NCBI GenBank assembly: GCA_031761405.1 | Contig: JASEVX010000037.1 | Location: 248,001-312,000 of the forward strand | Length of the DNA: 64,000 bases | From: Serripes groenlandicus | Taxonomy: Eukaryota > Mollusca > Bivalvia > Cardiida > Cardiidae | Direction: 5' to 3' | Shown: piece after piece, positions 53,551-64,000 of the stretch | Layout of the letters: each line of letters begins with the position of its first letter | Numbering within the stretch: the first letter of the stretch is position 1 | Program-made: the position numbers and the translations under genes | The notes under the pieces: model-generated | Seen by the model: the letters and a program-made list of their open reading frames with translations, nothing else | What the model was told of the DNA's origin: nothing | Databases searched by the model: none

Positions 53551-53759
53551 ATAAGGCTGCAATGAGCCGCAGCTAATCTACATAATTATTTGTATTCCTT
53601 ACTTCAAACCCTTTGTAGACAAATATTGCCAAGCTTTTAACTATATTTTAATTTTCAGATTAATATTATTCAATAAATTTAATCATACAAGGATGTTTCC
53701 CATACTAATTATTTTACATATAACATTCGTATATCAGACTTATTGGACATTTTAATAAA

Positions 53760-54400
53760 AAGTGCATTTTATCTCCGGCAGTTTAACACCTTACTTTATT
53801 TTCATTATAAGGAATTTCATTTGGTTTGTACCATCTCCAAGCTTCAATTTCTGATCTATGTGCAGAAACACGAAATCTTGTAAGAGCGTTTCTAAATTTA
53901 TCGATTTTAATTGAATACAAATATGGATGCAAAAAGAAACCAAAAAGAAATATATACGTTCTTGCTCTTGGAGAGTTAAATTAGCATTCCATATCTGAAA
54001 CTACTTATCATAAAGTCTTTGTTTAATTACAGTCAAATATAATTTAACATTTTCGACACCTTGATTATTTATACAATATCAAAACCTAAGGTTTCTGAAA
54101 TAATTTTAAATCGACTTCTGGAAACAATTGAATAAACGAAAATACTTGTTTGATTTTTTTTAAATGAATATTTCTAATTTATCTGCTTCATTCATACCCC
54201 GTATCTCACACCCATAAGAAAAACATGTTTCTATAAGTTTATCAAACAGTTCAAATTTATGGGAAAAAGACATGCTAGTGAATCTACTAATATACAATTT
54301 AAGCAAAGAAGCAATGTTTGGCCATATAATGCCTCAAATTTAGTATTTATATACATATATTTTCTAATTCAGTAAGTCATAAAATTTCATCAATTGTGCA
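53760..54400 (-). mobile_element. LINE ORF2 post-RT region (right)
   Basis: Minus strand yields, in changing frames, KFELFDKLIETCFSYGCEIR and GMNEADKLEIFI-type sequence, then RFKIISETLG, and finally SAHRSEI-like C-terminal sequence near 53,850. This is the region after the RT palm in LINE ORF2 (…LFDxLxxxxxxYGxExWG…). In the left arm the hairpin array replaces the first part. Confidence 0.7.
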
Positions 54401-54662
54401 TTGTTTCCTCAATTTGGTCTGTCAGGTTTTCTTTTCACAGTTACATAGAAAATGTTGAACTTTTATAACCAAAGCACATTCAATACTGGTTATATTTTAG
54501 AATTTCGAACCGAAATGTCCCAATTCCAGATGTGGATAAACCCTTATCCAGCTGGATTCCCATGAGTGATATCATCATCTTTCATGATGCTATTCTTTTA
54601 CAAACTAGCTGTTTGCAATATATTGATACATGGGTACCGACCGATGTAGGACACTAATATAT

Positions 54663-54908
54663 CGAGGGCTTGGCGTGAAACGGTTGTAACTAAAATTGGT
54701 ATTTTTTTACCAAGGTTAATCAACTCGCCATAAAGTCTTTATAAGCGTTAAATCATTTTTCTTGGTAAACAATGGAAATTTAAGTGCCATTGCTCGTTCT
54801 GAGCAATGGCATCTAAATTTGCATTGTTTACAAAGGGGTCAAAATTGCTCCTAAACCAGGGTTTTCAAAATAGGTTTTAAGTTACAACCGTTTCACACCA
54901 AGCCCTCG
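54663..54908. mobile_element. 246-bp MITE with 28-bp terminal inverted repeats, right arm only
   Basis: Termini cgagggcttggcgtgaaacg..gttgtaac and gttacaaccg..caccaagccctcg differ at one base. An internal hairpin, gccattgctcg..gagcaatggc, lies near 54,800. The left arm has the uninterrupted site (aatagataacacgaat near 14,590-14,605), so this is a clean insertion after the arms separated. Confidence 0.9.
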
Positions 54909-55057
54909 AATTATAACACGAATACTAAGCTGATCATGGTATATACAGTTCGTAATTGCTGTTTTAAGACGCACTATACAGGATACGAAACAGTTATTTA
55001 AAGTCAAGTGCAGCATACATCTTAGGACTAGATACGGGGTCTTTTCCCCACAATATA

Positions 55058-55545
55058 TTTCTAATTGCTGATCAAAAGAGTTTCAACAGAGAGACGATTC
55101 TTTTGAGTATTCACAGCACAAGGTTTAAGTGTCAAATAAGGGTTTTAGAAAACGAAAGATGCCCTTATCTAGACCTCTTAATCAGTATCGGAATACAGGT
55201 TATACTCCAAAAGCTTACCAACCCGAAATACTGACAGACACACACCAAATAAGGCAGACATTTACATTTTAGATGCGACCTGCGGAAACCGTCTTTAGAG
55301 AATTTGCTACCAGAAAAGACACTGCCTGCGTTTCCGTTGTATCCGCTTCAGAGGATATCGAGATTTCTTTGATAAAGAAGAGCGCGACGGAACGAACGTA
55401 AACGCTCGTTTGTTTTTTTCAAAGTCGAAAAAGGGGCATTACTGAATAATTATTATAACCAGAGTTATGTGACTTGGTATAGACATGTGTATTGTTCATA
55501 GGAACATGTGCACCAAGATATGGAACGGCTTTTGACGACTTTTGA
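55058..55545. mobile_element. 0.49-kb insertion, right arm only
   Basis: Breaks the left-arm continuity of cctcataagatattgtgggg (14,447-14,466). It includes gagacgattcttttgagta and other sequence related to 4,080-4,210. Borders are approximate; class unknown. Confidence 0.65.
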
Positions 55546-55980
55546 GTTATGAGGTAAGGTTAAACTTTTGTGATGACGCAGACAACGACGCAAATGGTAG
55601 CACAATAGCCCGACTTTTCTTCAAAACGCAGATGAGCTAAACATGAAATCATTACTGTCACACGATAGCAAACTTCACTTGAAAGTAGAATGGACACAAT
55701 TGACTGCGACACAAGTCTGTCCGATTTACTTCCATTTGACCAAGATAGTATTTGGCTACTTTATCACTTAGTGACATGCTACTTTTAGACTCGAATGAAA
55801 GAATTGAAGACAAAGGACATTACTAAAGCCATGATAAGTGTATAAATCATTTTCGGACATGAATAACACATCTTCATTCAACATCATTGAAAAACGAGAG
55901 AACTACATGTCATTTGCTGCAGACACTTCAAAAGTGGTTTTTATCAAGACTTAGGGTTAACTTCGCGTTATGGCAATATA

Positions 55981-56213
55981 TGAGCCGTCCCGCGAGTAAA
56001 CCAACATTGTGGACTCTACGTAAAGCATCGACCCGGATCAGCCTAATCATGTCGCGCAGGCTAATCCCGTCAGACACTTTTCGCTTCCTGTGGATTTTCT
56101 GTTTCATGAGTCATTACTAGATACCTCTAGCCCCCTGAGACGGAATGTCTAGGCCCGAATTAACCTGCGCGGATTGCGCAGGCCGATCTGGATCGATGAA
56201 TTACGCAGAGTCC
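55981..56213. mobile_element. MITE, TGAGCC family (right)
   Basis: tgagccgtcccgcgagtaaa to aattacgcagagtcc; mirror of 13,770-14,003 with the same missing terminus. Confidence 0.8.
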
Positions 56214-56585
56214 TTAAATATAAAGTTATTAAAACATTACGTTTCTTATCCCCTTCGCACAAACAACAAATCACCGGCCGACGATTTAGAATACATCTAA
56301 GCAGAACTGTGGGAATTCTCTATAAATCAAATCATAATTATTGAATAAAGTTAGAAACAATGTGGCCAAAGGTGAACTTTCTCCTTTGGTCATAATGTTT
56401 TCAAAGGTGATCTATTGCAGAGCGTTCAAGTGTTAAAAACCATCATCCTACTACAATCATGTCCTTTATTCCAATAACATGTACTTTATTATCGGAACTA
56501 TCCTCATCAGCATTTGCATCATCATTATTAGCGACACCATCTTTTACATTATCACCATCATTCACTTCTTTCTTATCGTCATGCA

Positions 56586-57090
56586 TCACGCCTTCATCAT
56601 CTTCACCATTTTCTTTACCAGCCTCGGCTTTACTCTCTGCATCAACAGGTTCCCATACTTCAAGATCTTCTCCCTCATTGCTATTATCAATGCGGCCTCA
56701 GGTGACGCATTGTCTTGACCAATATTTCGTTTATCATCTTCTTCTGTTTCCGCATCGGCATCAGATATCAACTTACGGCCTTGATCACCATCTCCGTTTT
56801 TCGAATCAACGCCATCTTTATTATTTTCTCTTCCAGCCTCAGTTTTATTCTCTGCGTCAACAGGTTCCTCAACTTCATCAACATAAGGATTCGGTTCATT
56901 TATTCGGTTACACCCTCTTAATTGTTTCTGTATCCAAACGTTTATATCTGGATGGAGAATGTTCAGAAACAGACTGAATTCGTACAGTTTCGTGCATTCT
57001 TTTGTTTTCAGTGCCAGACCAAGGAATGTGTACCTTTTAATTGACATCAAAGACATCAGAGGTCCACCTATGTCCCCATAGCACGTCTCC
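56586..57090 (-). pseudogene. Protease homologue exon 4 (right), frameshifted tail
   Basis: Acceptor tttattacag at 57,100-57,091. Trypsin part identical in key residues to the left. The tail is open to DDKRNIGQDNASPEA, then shifts to a basic frame (KPRLVKKMVKMMKA) and stops. The original frame's last codons (MIVVG and TGA) are still visible at about 56,463-56,445. Confidence 0.85.
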
Positions 57091-57169
57091 CTGTAATAAA
57101 TAACATTACGTAGAATCCGGCCATTCTCACTATGGGCTGATCTTAACATTTATATTAAACATAATTGAT

Positions 57170-57290
57170 TGATTAAGTTTTAACTTTTAACGCCGTTTTT
57201 AAGCAATTGTTCACATACCAATGTTTTTTCTGGGTTTCTCACACCAGTACTCCATTCAACAGTCTTTCCATGAAATTGGCAAACTGTCAC
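57170..57290 (-). mobile_element. SINE 3-prime fragment (right)
   Basis: taacgccgttttt-type tail and ctcacaccagtactccattc; mirror of 12,680-12,800. Confidence 0.7.
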
Positions 57291-58171
57291 TTGACAATCC
57301 GTTTAAGTTTTATCATACATTATTGACATAGGTAACAGAATTCACAGTAACTGTAAACATTTCTCAAAGAAAAAGAAAACTAAGAATATTTTCCAATGAA
57401 CTATGTTACCAGCGATTCCAACTAAACAAAATAGTTCTGCTACTGCAGCGTTAAAAGTCGTTTACTTCAGGTGAAAAGTATAACAATCTACTACCAGATT
57501 ATCCTCACTGTTCTATCGATCTAGTACATAAGGAAAACGAACAATCCCTAGAATGATGAAGTGATCGAGTGTGATAGATTTCGCAATGTATATATACATG
57601 CATGCGTTCGAATGATATGTTTGTTTGTTATGCGTAAGTGTTATAGTTTTATGTTGGTTTTAATGTTAAGCCTAATTCAAATTTAGCTTGAAAACTTATT
57701 GATTAAATATTGTAGTGGACAATTGTTAGCATGGCTCAAACTATACTTTTCCTGTTTGCTATCTTCCAAAGATAAGTGAATTCTTGTTAATATATGTAAA
57801 TATATATTATAGATTTTTTTTCTGTTTTCACTAGGGAAATTGGCTTTGTATATACAAAAACAAAATAGTGACAGTATGCTGTTAAATTGATGATAGTTTA
57901 TATCTTTCAATCACTGTTTGCATGGAACAGATGCTTTTGTCTATTCCACATAATGTCAAAACTTTAAGAAATTGTGACCAACTGTCAGCAACTAATGTAC
58001 TTTGTTCAATTATAGTCGACCAGTTGGTTTTGTTATGGAATAGTTCATTCCAATTTAAATTAATGTATGGTTCAACGAACTTTTTATTTACTGTTAGACT
58101 AGTTCAGTTTCTTAATCCATTTTAAATCCTTGCAAAGACTGGTCTAAACATAAATAATACAACAAGTAATA

Positions 58172-58434
58172 TGAGCCTTCCCGTGAGAAAACCAACATTG
58201 TTAACTCTGCGTAAAGTATCGACCCGGATCAGCCTAAGCATGCCGAACAGGCTTACCTGATAGTCACTTTTAGCCACCTGTGAATTTTCTGTTTCAGGAA
58301 TCATTACTCTATACCACTATCCCCTTGAGACGGAATGTGTCGGCCCGGATCAGTCTGGGCTGTCCGCCCAGGCTGAAATGGATCGATCCATTACGCAGAG
58401 GCCATAATGATGGTTTTCTCACGGGAAGGCTCAT
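58172..58434. mobile_element. MITE, TGAGCC family, full length (right)
   Basis: tgagccttcccgtgagaaaa to ttctcacgggaaggctca. Mirror of 11,530-11,794; repeated again at 63,087-63,339. Confidence 0.9.
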
Positions 58435-58540
58435 ATTACTCTGGAAACAAGGTTAATCTAGCATCAGTGTGAAGATTAATTAGCCGTGTACAGGCGCATG
58501 CATTACACAACCAACTGCGCTCGAGAATAGGACTGATTGA

Positions 58541-58800
58541 TTGGGGTTTAACGCCGTTTTTAACATTTTCTCAGTCATATCACGGCGGCCAGTTCACCAA
58601 CAACATGTATTTCCTGGTTTTCTCACACCAGTACTCCACACAACAATCTTCCCAAGCAACTGGCTGCTTTTACACATAGACTTAGCCCAATGGTGTAAGA
58701 CCAATGACGCATGTCGCATTGACCTGTGTCAAACGTCGGAAAGAAAGTTGGCCGAGCCGGGATTCGAACTCACATACTGATAATATATACAACTTTTTAT
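58541..58800 (-). mobile_element. tRNA-derived SINE (right)
   Basis: Tail gattggggtttaacgccgtt, body ctcacaccagtactccacac, B box gccgagccgggattcgaact. Mirror of 11,171-11,431. Confidence 0.8.
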
Positions 58801-59545
58801 TCGCAAATCATCTTTGATTATTGAGCGCCGTGACTGCACTATACTTGTATCAGTCTAATACCCGGCTTACAATAGTATAACAGTACGTCTGACATTAGTC
58901 CGGTACCCGGCGTACTTTGGTAAATAATTAAATGTATTGATTTTCGTAAGCCCTACAGCGTACCAATACAATTTGATATTTGGAATCAGCATAATGAAGC
59001 AATGTATTTATTTTGAAAGGTTTGGTTCACATAAGAGGTTGTCTTCACTTCTCACTGTCCGCTTGTATGTTTAAATAATTTAATTGTATCTCCCGTTATA
59101 AAGCTAGAAACATAGCCCCCACTTATAGAACGTCCATGTAAGTTTAAATGTAAGCAAACCGGCGAGGCAATGCTATCTCTAATCACAAATCGCTGCTCAG
59201 TTCTATTTAGCCAGGATTAGAAAGCCACCTAGACTCTAATTGCATTGACCTGTCACCGAAGACTTACGCTGGGTTAACACATATATGCGTAAAACAAATC
59301 TGCAGCAGACGACTTTGAACACAATTCTGCACAAATATGGAAAATCTCTATACAATTAAATAAATGGACCACGTATTTGTTTGGTGAATTCGCTACCGTC
59401 ATCTAACGTTATTATGGATTGAACGGACATGTTAAGGTATAACTTGTCTCGTGAGCATCGACCTTTCAGAAACTATACAATTTTGTTCATAACTTTCGTT
59501 TATGATGGCAGTCGCACCATAGTCATAAGGCCACTTCACCAGTAA

Positions 59546-59787
59546 TGCCGTCCCGCGAGAAAACCAACAGTGTGGACTCTGCGTAAAGTATCGTCCCGGA
59601 ACAGCCTAAGCATGCCGCGCAGGCTTACTCGGACAGACACTTTCCCCCCTCCTTTGGATTTTCTGTTTCAGGAATCATTACTCTATACCTATATCCCCTT
59701 GAGACGGAGTGTGTCGGCCTGCGCAGTCTAATCTTGGTCGATACATTACGCAGAGGCCATAATGTTGATTTTCTCGCGGACGGCTCA
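59546..59787. mobile_element. MITE, TGAGCC family (right)
   Basis: atgccgtcccgcgagaaaac to ttctcgcggacggctca; mirror of 10,160-10,401. Confidence 0.85.
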
Positions 59788-59887
59788 TTTTATCTGTTTA
59801 ATTCAAAATGATTGATTTGTATTGATGTATCATGGCTCACAGATCAAATTCTATTTATAGATGATTGTGTCTGCATTTTAGACTTAC

Positions 59888-60137
59888 ATATCCGGTTCAT
59901 GCACTAGTCCAACGCAGATGTACATGTCTGTGTCGAGGTTAGGGTATCTATTTTTGCAAATATTATCAGTCTGCAAGGATCGGTCGACTTGCTTCAGTTT
60001 TTGCCACGGGAAAACCTCGGGTTTGAAAATCTGCTGATTACCCATGTGTCCCCATCCGGCAATCTGTGCTTTTTGTTGCTGGTTCTGTGACTTCAATATC
60101 GATAACATAGTGCGGCCGACGGCGTAATTTGGTTTGT
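59888..60137 (-). pseudogene. Protease homologue exon 3 (right)
   Basis: 250 nt with both splice sites kept. Encodes TNYAVG-region, AGWGHMGNQQIFKPEVFPW and CKNRYPNLDTDMYICVG. Open throughout. Confidence 0.8.
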
Positions 60138-60484
60138 CTGTAATATACATATATACTTTACAAGATGGTGGTCGAAGTCTTTTCCCACATATAGCAAATC
60201 TGCAGCAGAACTGAGCACAATTATAGAAAATATCTTCGAACAAAAATTTAATTACTGAATCGAATTGGTTGAAATCATTGTGGAACACAAGGAGTGATTG
60301 CTCATAACGAATGAGCTGTGAAAATCTTCATTTTGCCACACTGTTTTCTCAAATAATCTGCTTCAGATGCGTGAACATGTTATTTTGAGATGATGATTCA
60401 ATTCAAATTTTGCACATGCTCTATGTTTTCCTGGTGTACTTACTAAATATATCATACATGTACCAAGAAAATCAACAACATATT

Positions 60485-60720
60485 TGAGCCGTTCCAACAG
60501 AAAACCAACATTATGGACTCTGAAGTCCGCGCAGGCTAATCCGGACCGATATATTCCGTCTTAGGGGAAAAAAGGTATAGAGTAATGATTCATGAAACAG
60601 AAAATCCACAGGAGAATAAAATGTGTCTGTCCGGGTTAGCCTACAAGAAATGCTTAGGCTGATCCGGGTCGATACTTCACGCAGAGTCCACACTGTTGGT
60701 TTTTATCGTGGATCGGCTCC
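60485..60720. mobile_element. MITE, TGAGCC family (right)
   Basis: tgagccgttccaacagaaaa to ttttatcgtggatcggctcc; mirror of 9,226-9,463. Confidence 0.8.
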
Positions 60721-60746
60721 TATGTATATTATATATACCAATCCCA

Positions 60747-60815
60747 ATAGCCTAGTGGTTAATGGATCCGCTTCAAAAGATTTATTTGCGACAGTGGGTT
60801 CTGTTCTGATATTGC
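60747..60815 (+). mobile_element. tRNA-like SINE head fragment (right)
   Basis: tagcctagtggttaatggat is a strong A box; the B-box position reads gtgggttctgttctg, which is weak. Mirror of 9,143-9,213. Confidence 0.45.
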
Positions 60816-61129
60816 CGGTTAGTGAACCGTCAGCTAGTTAAAAATAATGGTACCGATTGTCTGCATTGCCTGGTGCCTGGCGAACAGACAGAATTAGAGA
60901 AATCAAGGTGCTAAGGTATCTCATAAGCCAGAAATGACTGGCCCTTTCTATAGGGATGACACTTAAATAAGCAAAAAGTCACAAGTAATTAGATTAGTAT
61001 TATTTCAGCTTAAATGGGAGATTAGTAATACTTTTGTGAGACGCGTTTAATGGGGAAGGAATGGAGTAGTTAGTACCATGGTTTAAGAGACATTCTGTCA
61101 CATTACGGCGGCCAGTTCATACTACCAAT

Positions 61130-61325
61130 TGAGCCGTCCCGCGAGAAAACCATCATTGCATTAAATATCGACCCAGATTAGCCTAAGCATGCCGCACAAG
61201 CTTTCCTAGACAGACACCTTTCGCCTTCTGTGGATTTTCTGTTTCAGGAGTCATTACTCTATACCTCTATCTCGTGAGACGGAATGTGTCGGCCCGGATC
61301 AGTCTGCGCGGATTGCGCACATAAT
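61130..61325. mobile_element. MITE, TGAGCC family, truncated (right)
   Basis: tgagccgtcccgcgagaaaa at the left; ends at gcgcggattgcgcacataat without its right terminus. Mirror of 8,566-8,818. Confidence 0.8.
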
Positions 61326-61522
61326 CGGCACTGCATTCTCACAGGCATCTCCTATTTCAGATATATTGACCGAAAGCGAAATACAATGTACACGCTAAGA
61401 TTCGATCTCGTTTCCAAGACGCCGTCCTTACAGACGCCAAACCCTGCAATGCAGTGGTGTGTGAGAAACATTGAAAGATATCCATTCCCCAGACAAAAAC
61501 ACAGATAATAGTATACTAGTAC

Positions 61523-61742
61523 CTCGATACTCCAAGAAACAAAGAGGCCTGATGAATTTATTGAGTTTTGGTATGGTGGTATTGTCTTCCCCGAGTTCTA
61601 ACAGAGCAATATCGAACGGTATCACGCCGTATTCGTTCTTCTCTCCGGTATAATTCGGGTGGACGTGGACCTGTTTAACTGCCACCATCATTTCAGTAGG
61701 GTCACGCATGAGATTGTCTTGATCTCCGAGGTATACATTAAT
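61523..61742 (-). pseudogene. Protease homologue exon 2 (right)
   Basis: 220 nt, acceptor ctttacag, donor gtacta. Encodes INVYLGDQDNLMRDPTEMM to FLEYR, with FDIALLEL intact. Confidence 0.8.
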
Positions 61743-61876
61743 CTGTAAAGAATTCACTATACGTCAAAAAGAAGATAAAAATACCCCATGTCCTATGTCC
61801 TTGGTTTTACTAGTATTGCCAATTCAGAAAGCTCGTATACGATTCAGTGTGTTTAATGATAAAATGTCATGACTAT

Positions 61877-62069
61877 TTCGTCGTTGGAATGAATGAATGA
61901 ATGTATATTGTTTCATGGCGCATCGACAGCTAAGTTCATTTAGCGCGCAATTAAATTTAATTATTCATGATCCCTGGGTAAACAAACCAGTACTAGGCTA
62001 GAAAATGTGCATTGCCCAACGGCACTCCACCATGACCGTAGTGCCGCGACTGGGGTTCGTCGTTGGAAT
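61877..62069 (-). mobile_element. 5-prime-truncated SINE with 14-bp target-site duplication, right arm only
   Basis: ttcgtcgttggaat occurs at 61,877-61,890 and 62,056-62,069. The left arm has it once (about 8,007-8,020, reverse). The 165-bp insert is minus-strand: it starts within the B-box region (ccccagtcgcggcactacgg), shares gcctagtactggtttgttta with 3,305-3,540, and ends in a cattcattcattc tail. 5-prime truncation plus a long duplication is the signature of LINE-driven retroposition. Confidence 0.92.
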
Positions 62070-62117
62070 TTACACGTGAAAAAACGTCCTCTCTGACTCT
62101 CTAGCTGTCTCCCTCTT

Positions 62118-62728
<611 letters not shown>

Positions 62729-62928
62729 NNNNNNNNNNNNNNNNNNNNNNNNNNNNNNNNNNNNNNNNNNNNNNNNNNNNNNNNNNNNNNNNNNNNNNNN
62801 NNNNNNNNNNNNNNNNNNNNNNNNNNNNNNNNNNNNNNNNNNNNNNNNNNNNNNNNNNNNNNNNNNNNNNNNNNNNNNNNNNNNNNNNNNNNNNNNNNNN
62901 NNNNNNNNNNNNNNNNNNNNNNNNNNNN
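62729..62928. other. Assembly gap of 200 N
   Basis: Exactly 200 N, a fixed-length placeholder as inserted by scaffolding software, so the true distance is unknown. Open frames through it are meaningless. Confidence 0.99.
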
Positions 62929-64000
62929 TAGTCGACCAGTTGGTTTTGTTATGGGAATAGTTCATTCCAATTAAATTAATGTATGTCAATCGAACTTTTT
63001 ATTACTGTTAGACTAGTTCAGTTTCTTAATCCATTTTAAATCCTTGCAAAGACATGGTCTAAACATAAATAATACAACAAGTATTATGAGCCTCACGTGA
63101 GAACCAACATTGTTAACTCTGCGTAAAGTATCGACCCGGATCAGCCTAAGCATGCCGACAGGCTTACCTGATAGCACTTTTAGCCACTGTGAATTTTCGT
63201 TTCAGGGAATCAATACTCTATCCACTATCCCCTTGGAGACGGATGTGTCGGCCCGATCAGTCTGGGCTGTCGCCCAGGCTGAAATGGATCGATCCATTAC
63301 GCTGAGGCCTAATGATGGTTTCCTCACGGGAAGGCTCATATTCTCTGGAACAAGGTTAATCTAGCATCAGTGGAAGATTAATTAGCCGTGTACAGGCGCA
63401 TGCATACACAACCAACTGACGCTCGTGATAGGACTGATTTGATTGGGTTTAACGCCGTTTTTAAACATTTTCCTCAGTCATATCACGGCGGCCAGTTCAC
63501 CAAAACATGTATTTCCTGGTTTTCTCACACCAGTACTCCACACAACAATCATTCCCAAGAAACTGGCTGCTTTTTACACATAGACTTAGCCCAATGGTGT
63601 AAGACCAATGACGCATGTCGCATTGCCTGTGTCAAACGGTCGCGAAAGAAAGGTTGCCGTGCCGGGATTCGAACTCACCTACTGATAATATATACAACTT
63701 TTTGTTCGCAAATCATCTTTGATTATTGAGCGCCGTGAGGCTGCGACTATACTTGTATCATCTAATACCCCGGCCTTACCAATAGGAATAACAGTACGAT
63801 CTGACATTAGTCCGGTACCCGGCGTACCTTTGGTAAATAATTAATGTATTGTTTACGTAAGCACTACAGCGTACCAATACAATTAGATATTGGAATCAGC
63901 ATAATGAAGCAATGTATTATTTTTGGAAAGGTTTGGTTCACTAAGAGGTTGTCTTCACTTCTCACTGTCCGCTTGTATGTTTAAATAATTTTATTGTATC
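62929..64000. repeat. Direct repeat of 58,013-59,092
   Basis: Same order and orientation as 58,013-59,092: tagtcgaccagttggttttg start, TGAGCC-family MITE (63,087-63,339), SINE (about 63,428-63,690), and the same end. It differs mainly by one-base deletions and insertions (for example gtgagaaccaac for gtgagaaaaccaac), the error pattern of unpolished long reads, with few substitutions. Confidence 0.92.

Larger units (their letters stand above)
56445..61742 (-). pseudogene. S1 serine-protease homologue, right copy, lacking exon 1
   Basis: Minus-strand exons 61,742-61,523, 60,137-59,888 and 57,090 to about 56,445 match left exons 2-4 in length, phase and splice sites. The Asp of the triad is kept and CYGDIGGP again has Ile for Ser, so inactivity predates the duplication. 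Exon 1 has no counterpart: beyond the TC microsatellite the sequence is unrelated. In the acidic tail 21 nt are missing in frame and then 2 nt are gained (near 56,690-56,700), so the frame ends at 56,586, about 45 residues early. Without exon 1 this copy is most likely a pseudogene. Confidence 0.8.

Noticed and set aside
56459..56977. 172-codon plus-strand frame rich in Ser/Thr
   Set aside because: Antisense shadow of the acidic tail of the protease homologue.

Overview
The window looks like animal nuclear DNA from a mollusc, probably a bivalve. Genes are split by long introns, coding density is very low, and most of the sequence is repeats. These are tRNA-headed SINEs ending in a ...gttgaaaacggcgttaaacc-type tail, non-LTR retrotransposon (LINE) wreckage, two abundant palindromic MITE families, and many mini- and microsatellites. 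No bacterial-type operon, rRNA gene or CRISPR is present. Species cannot be fixed from the sequence alone.

The dominant structure is a giant imperfect inverted duplication. The left arm runs from inside a GA/GACA microsatellite (about 7.2-8.0 kb) to 36,983. The right arm runs from 38,257 to a matching TC microsatellite (about 62.1-62.36 kb). A 1,273-bp single-copy spacer (36,984-38,256) lies at the centre. Gene order, exon boundaries and most repeats are mirrored. In three stretches counted by eye the arms differ by about 2-4% in substitutions (for example 8 in 273 bases). They also differ by many insertions and deletions: a 5.8-kb block, a hairpin array, a satellite expansion and a fold-back element on the left; at least five insertions on the right.

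Each arm carries two recognisable genes, pointing toward the centre. The outer gene encodes a trypsin-family (S1) serine-protease homologue. Its catalytic His is replaced by Asn and its catalytic Ser by Ile, and it ends in a long Asp/Glu-rich tail. The left copy is open over four exons (430 codons). The right copy lacks exon 1 and has a frameshift in the tail. The inner gene is the 5-prime half of the DECD-box RNA helicase UAP56/DDX39B. In both arms it stops after the fourth coding exon, just short of the centre, so the helicase C-terminal domain is absent. Each copy also has its own lesions, so both are non-processed pseudogene fragments.

Outside the arms, 1-2,010 is a 45-bp minisatellite and 2.0-6.9 kb holds MITEs, a SINE and a LINE remnant. 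At the right end a 200-N gap (62,729-62,928) joins a 1.07-kb segment that repeats 58,013-59,092 in the same orientation with many one-base losses. That is most simply a redundant, poorly polished contig end. The two genes do not form a pathway. What links them is the shared inverted duplication and its later decay.
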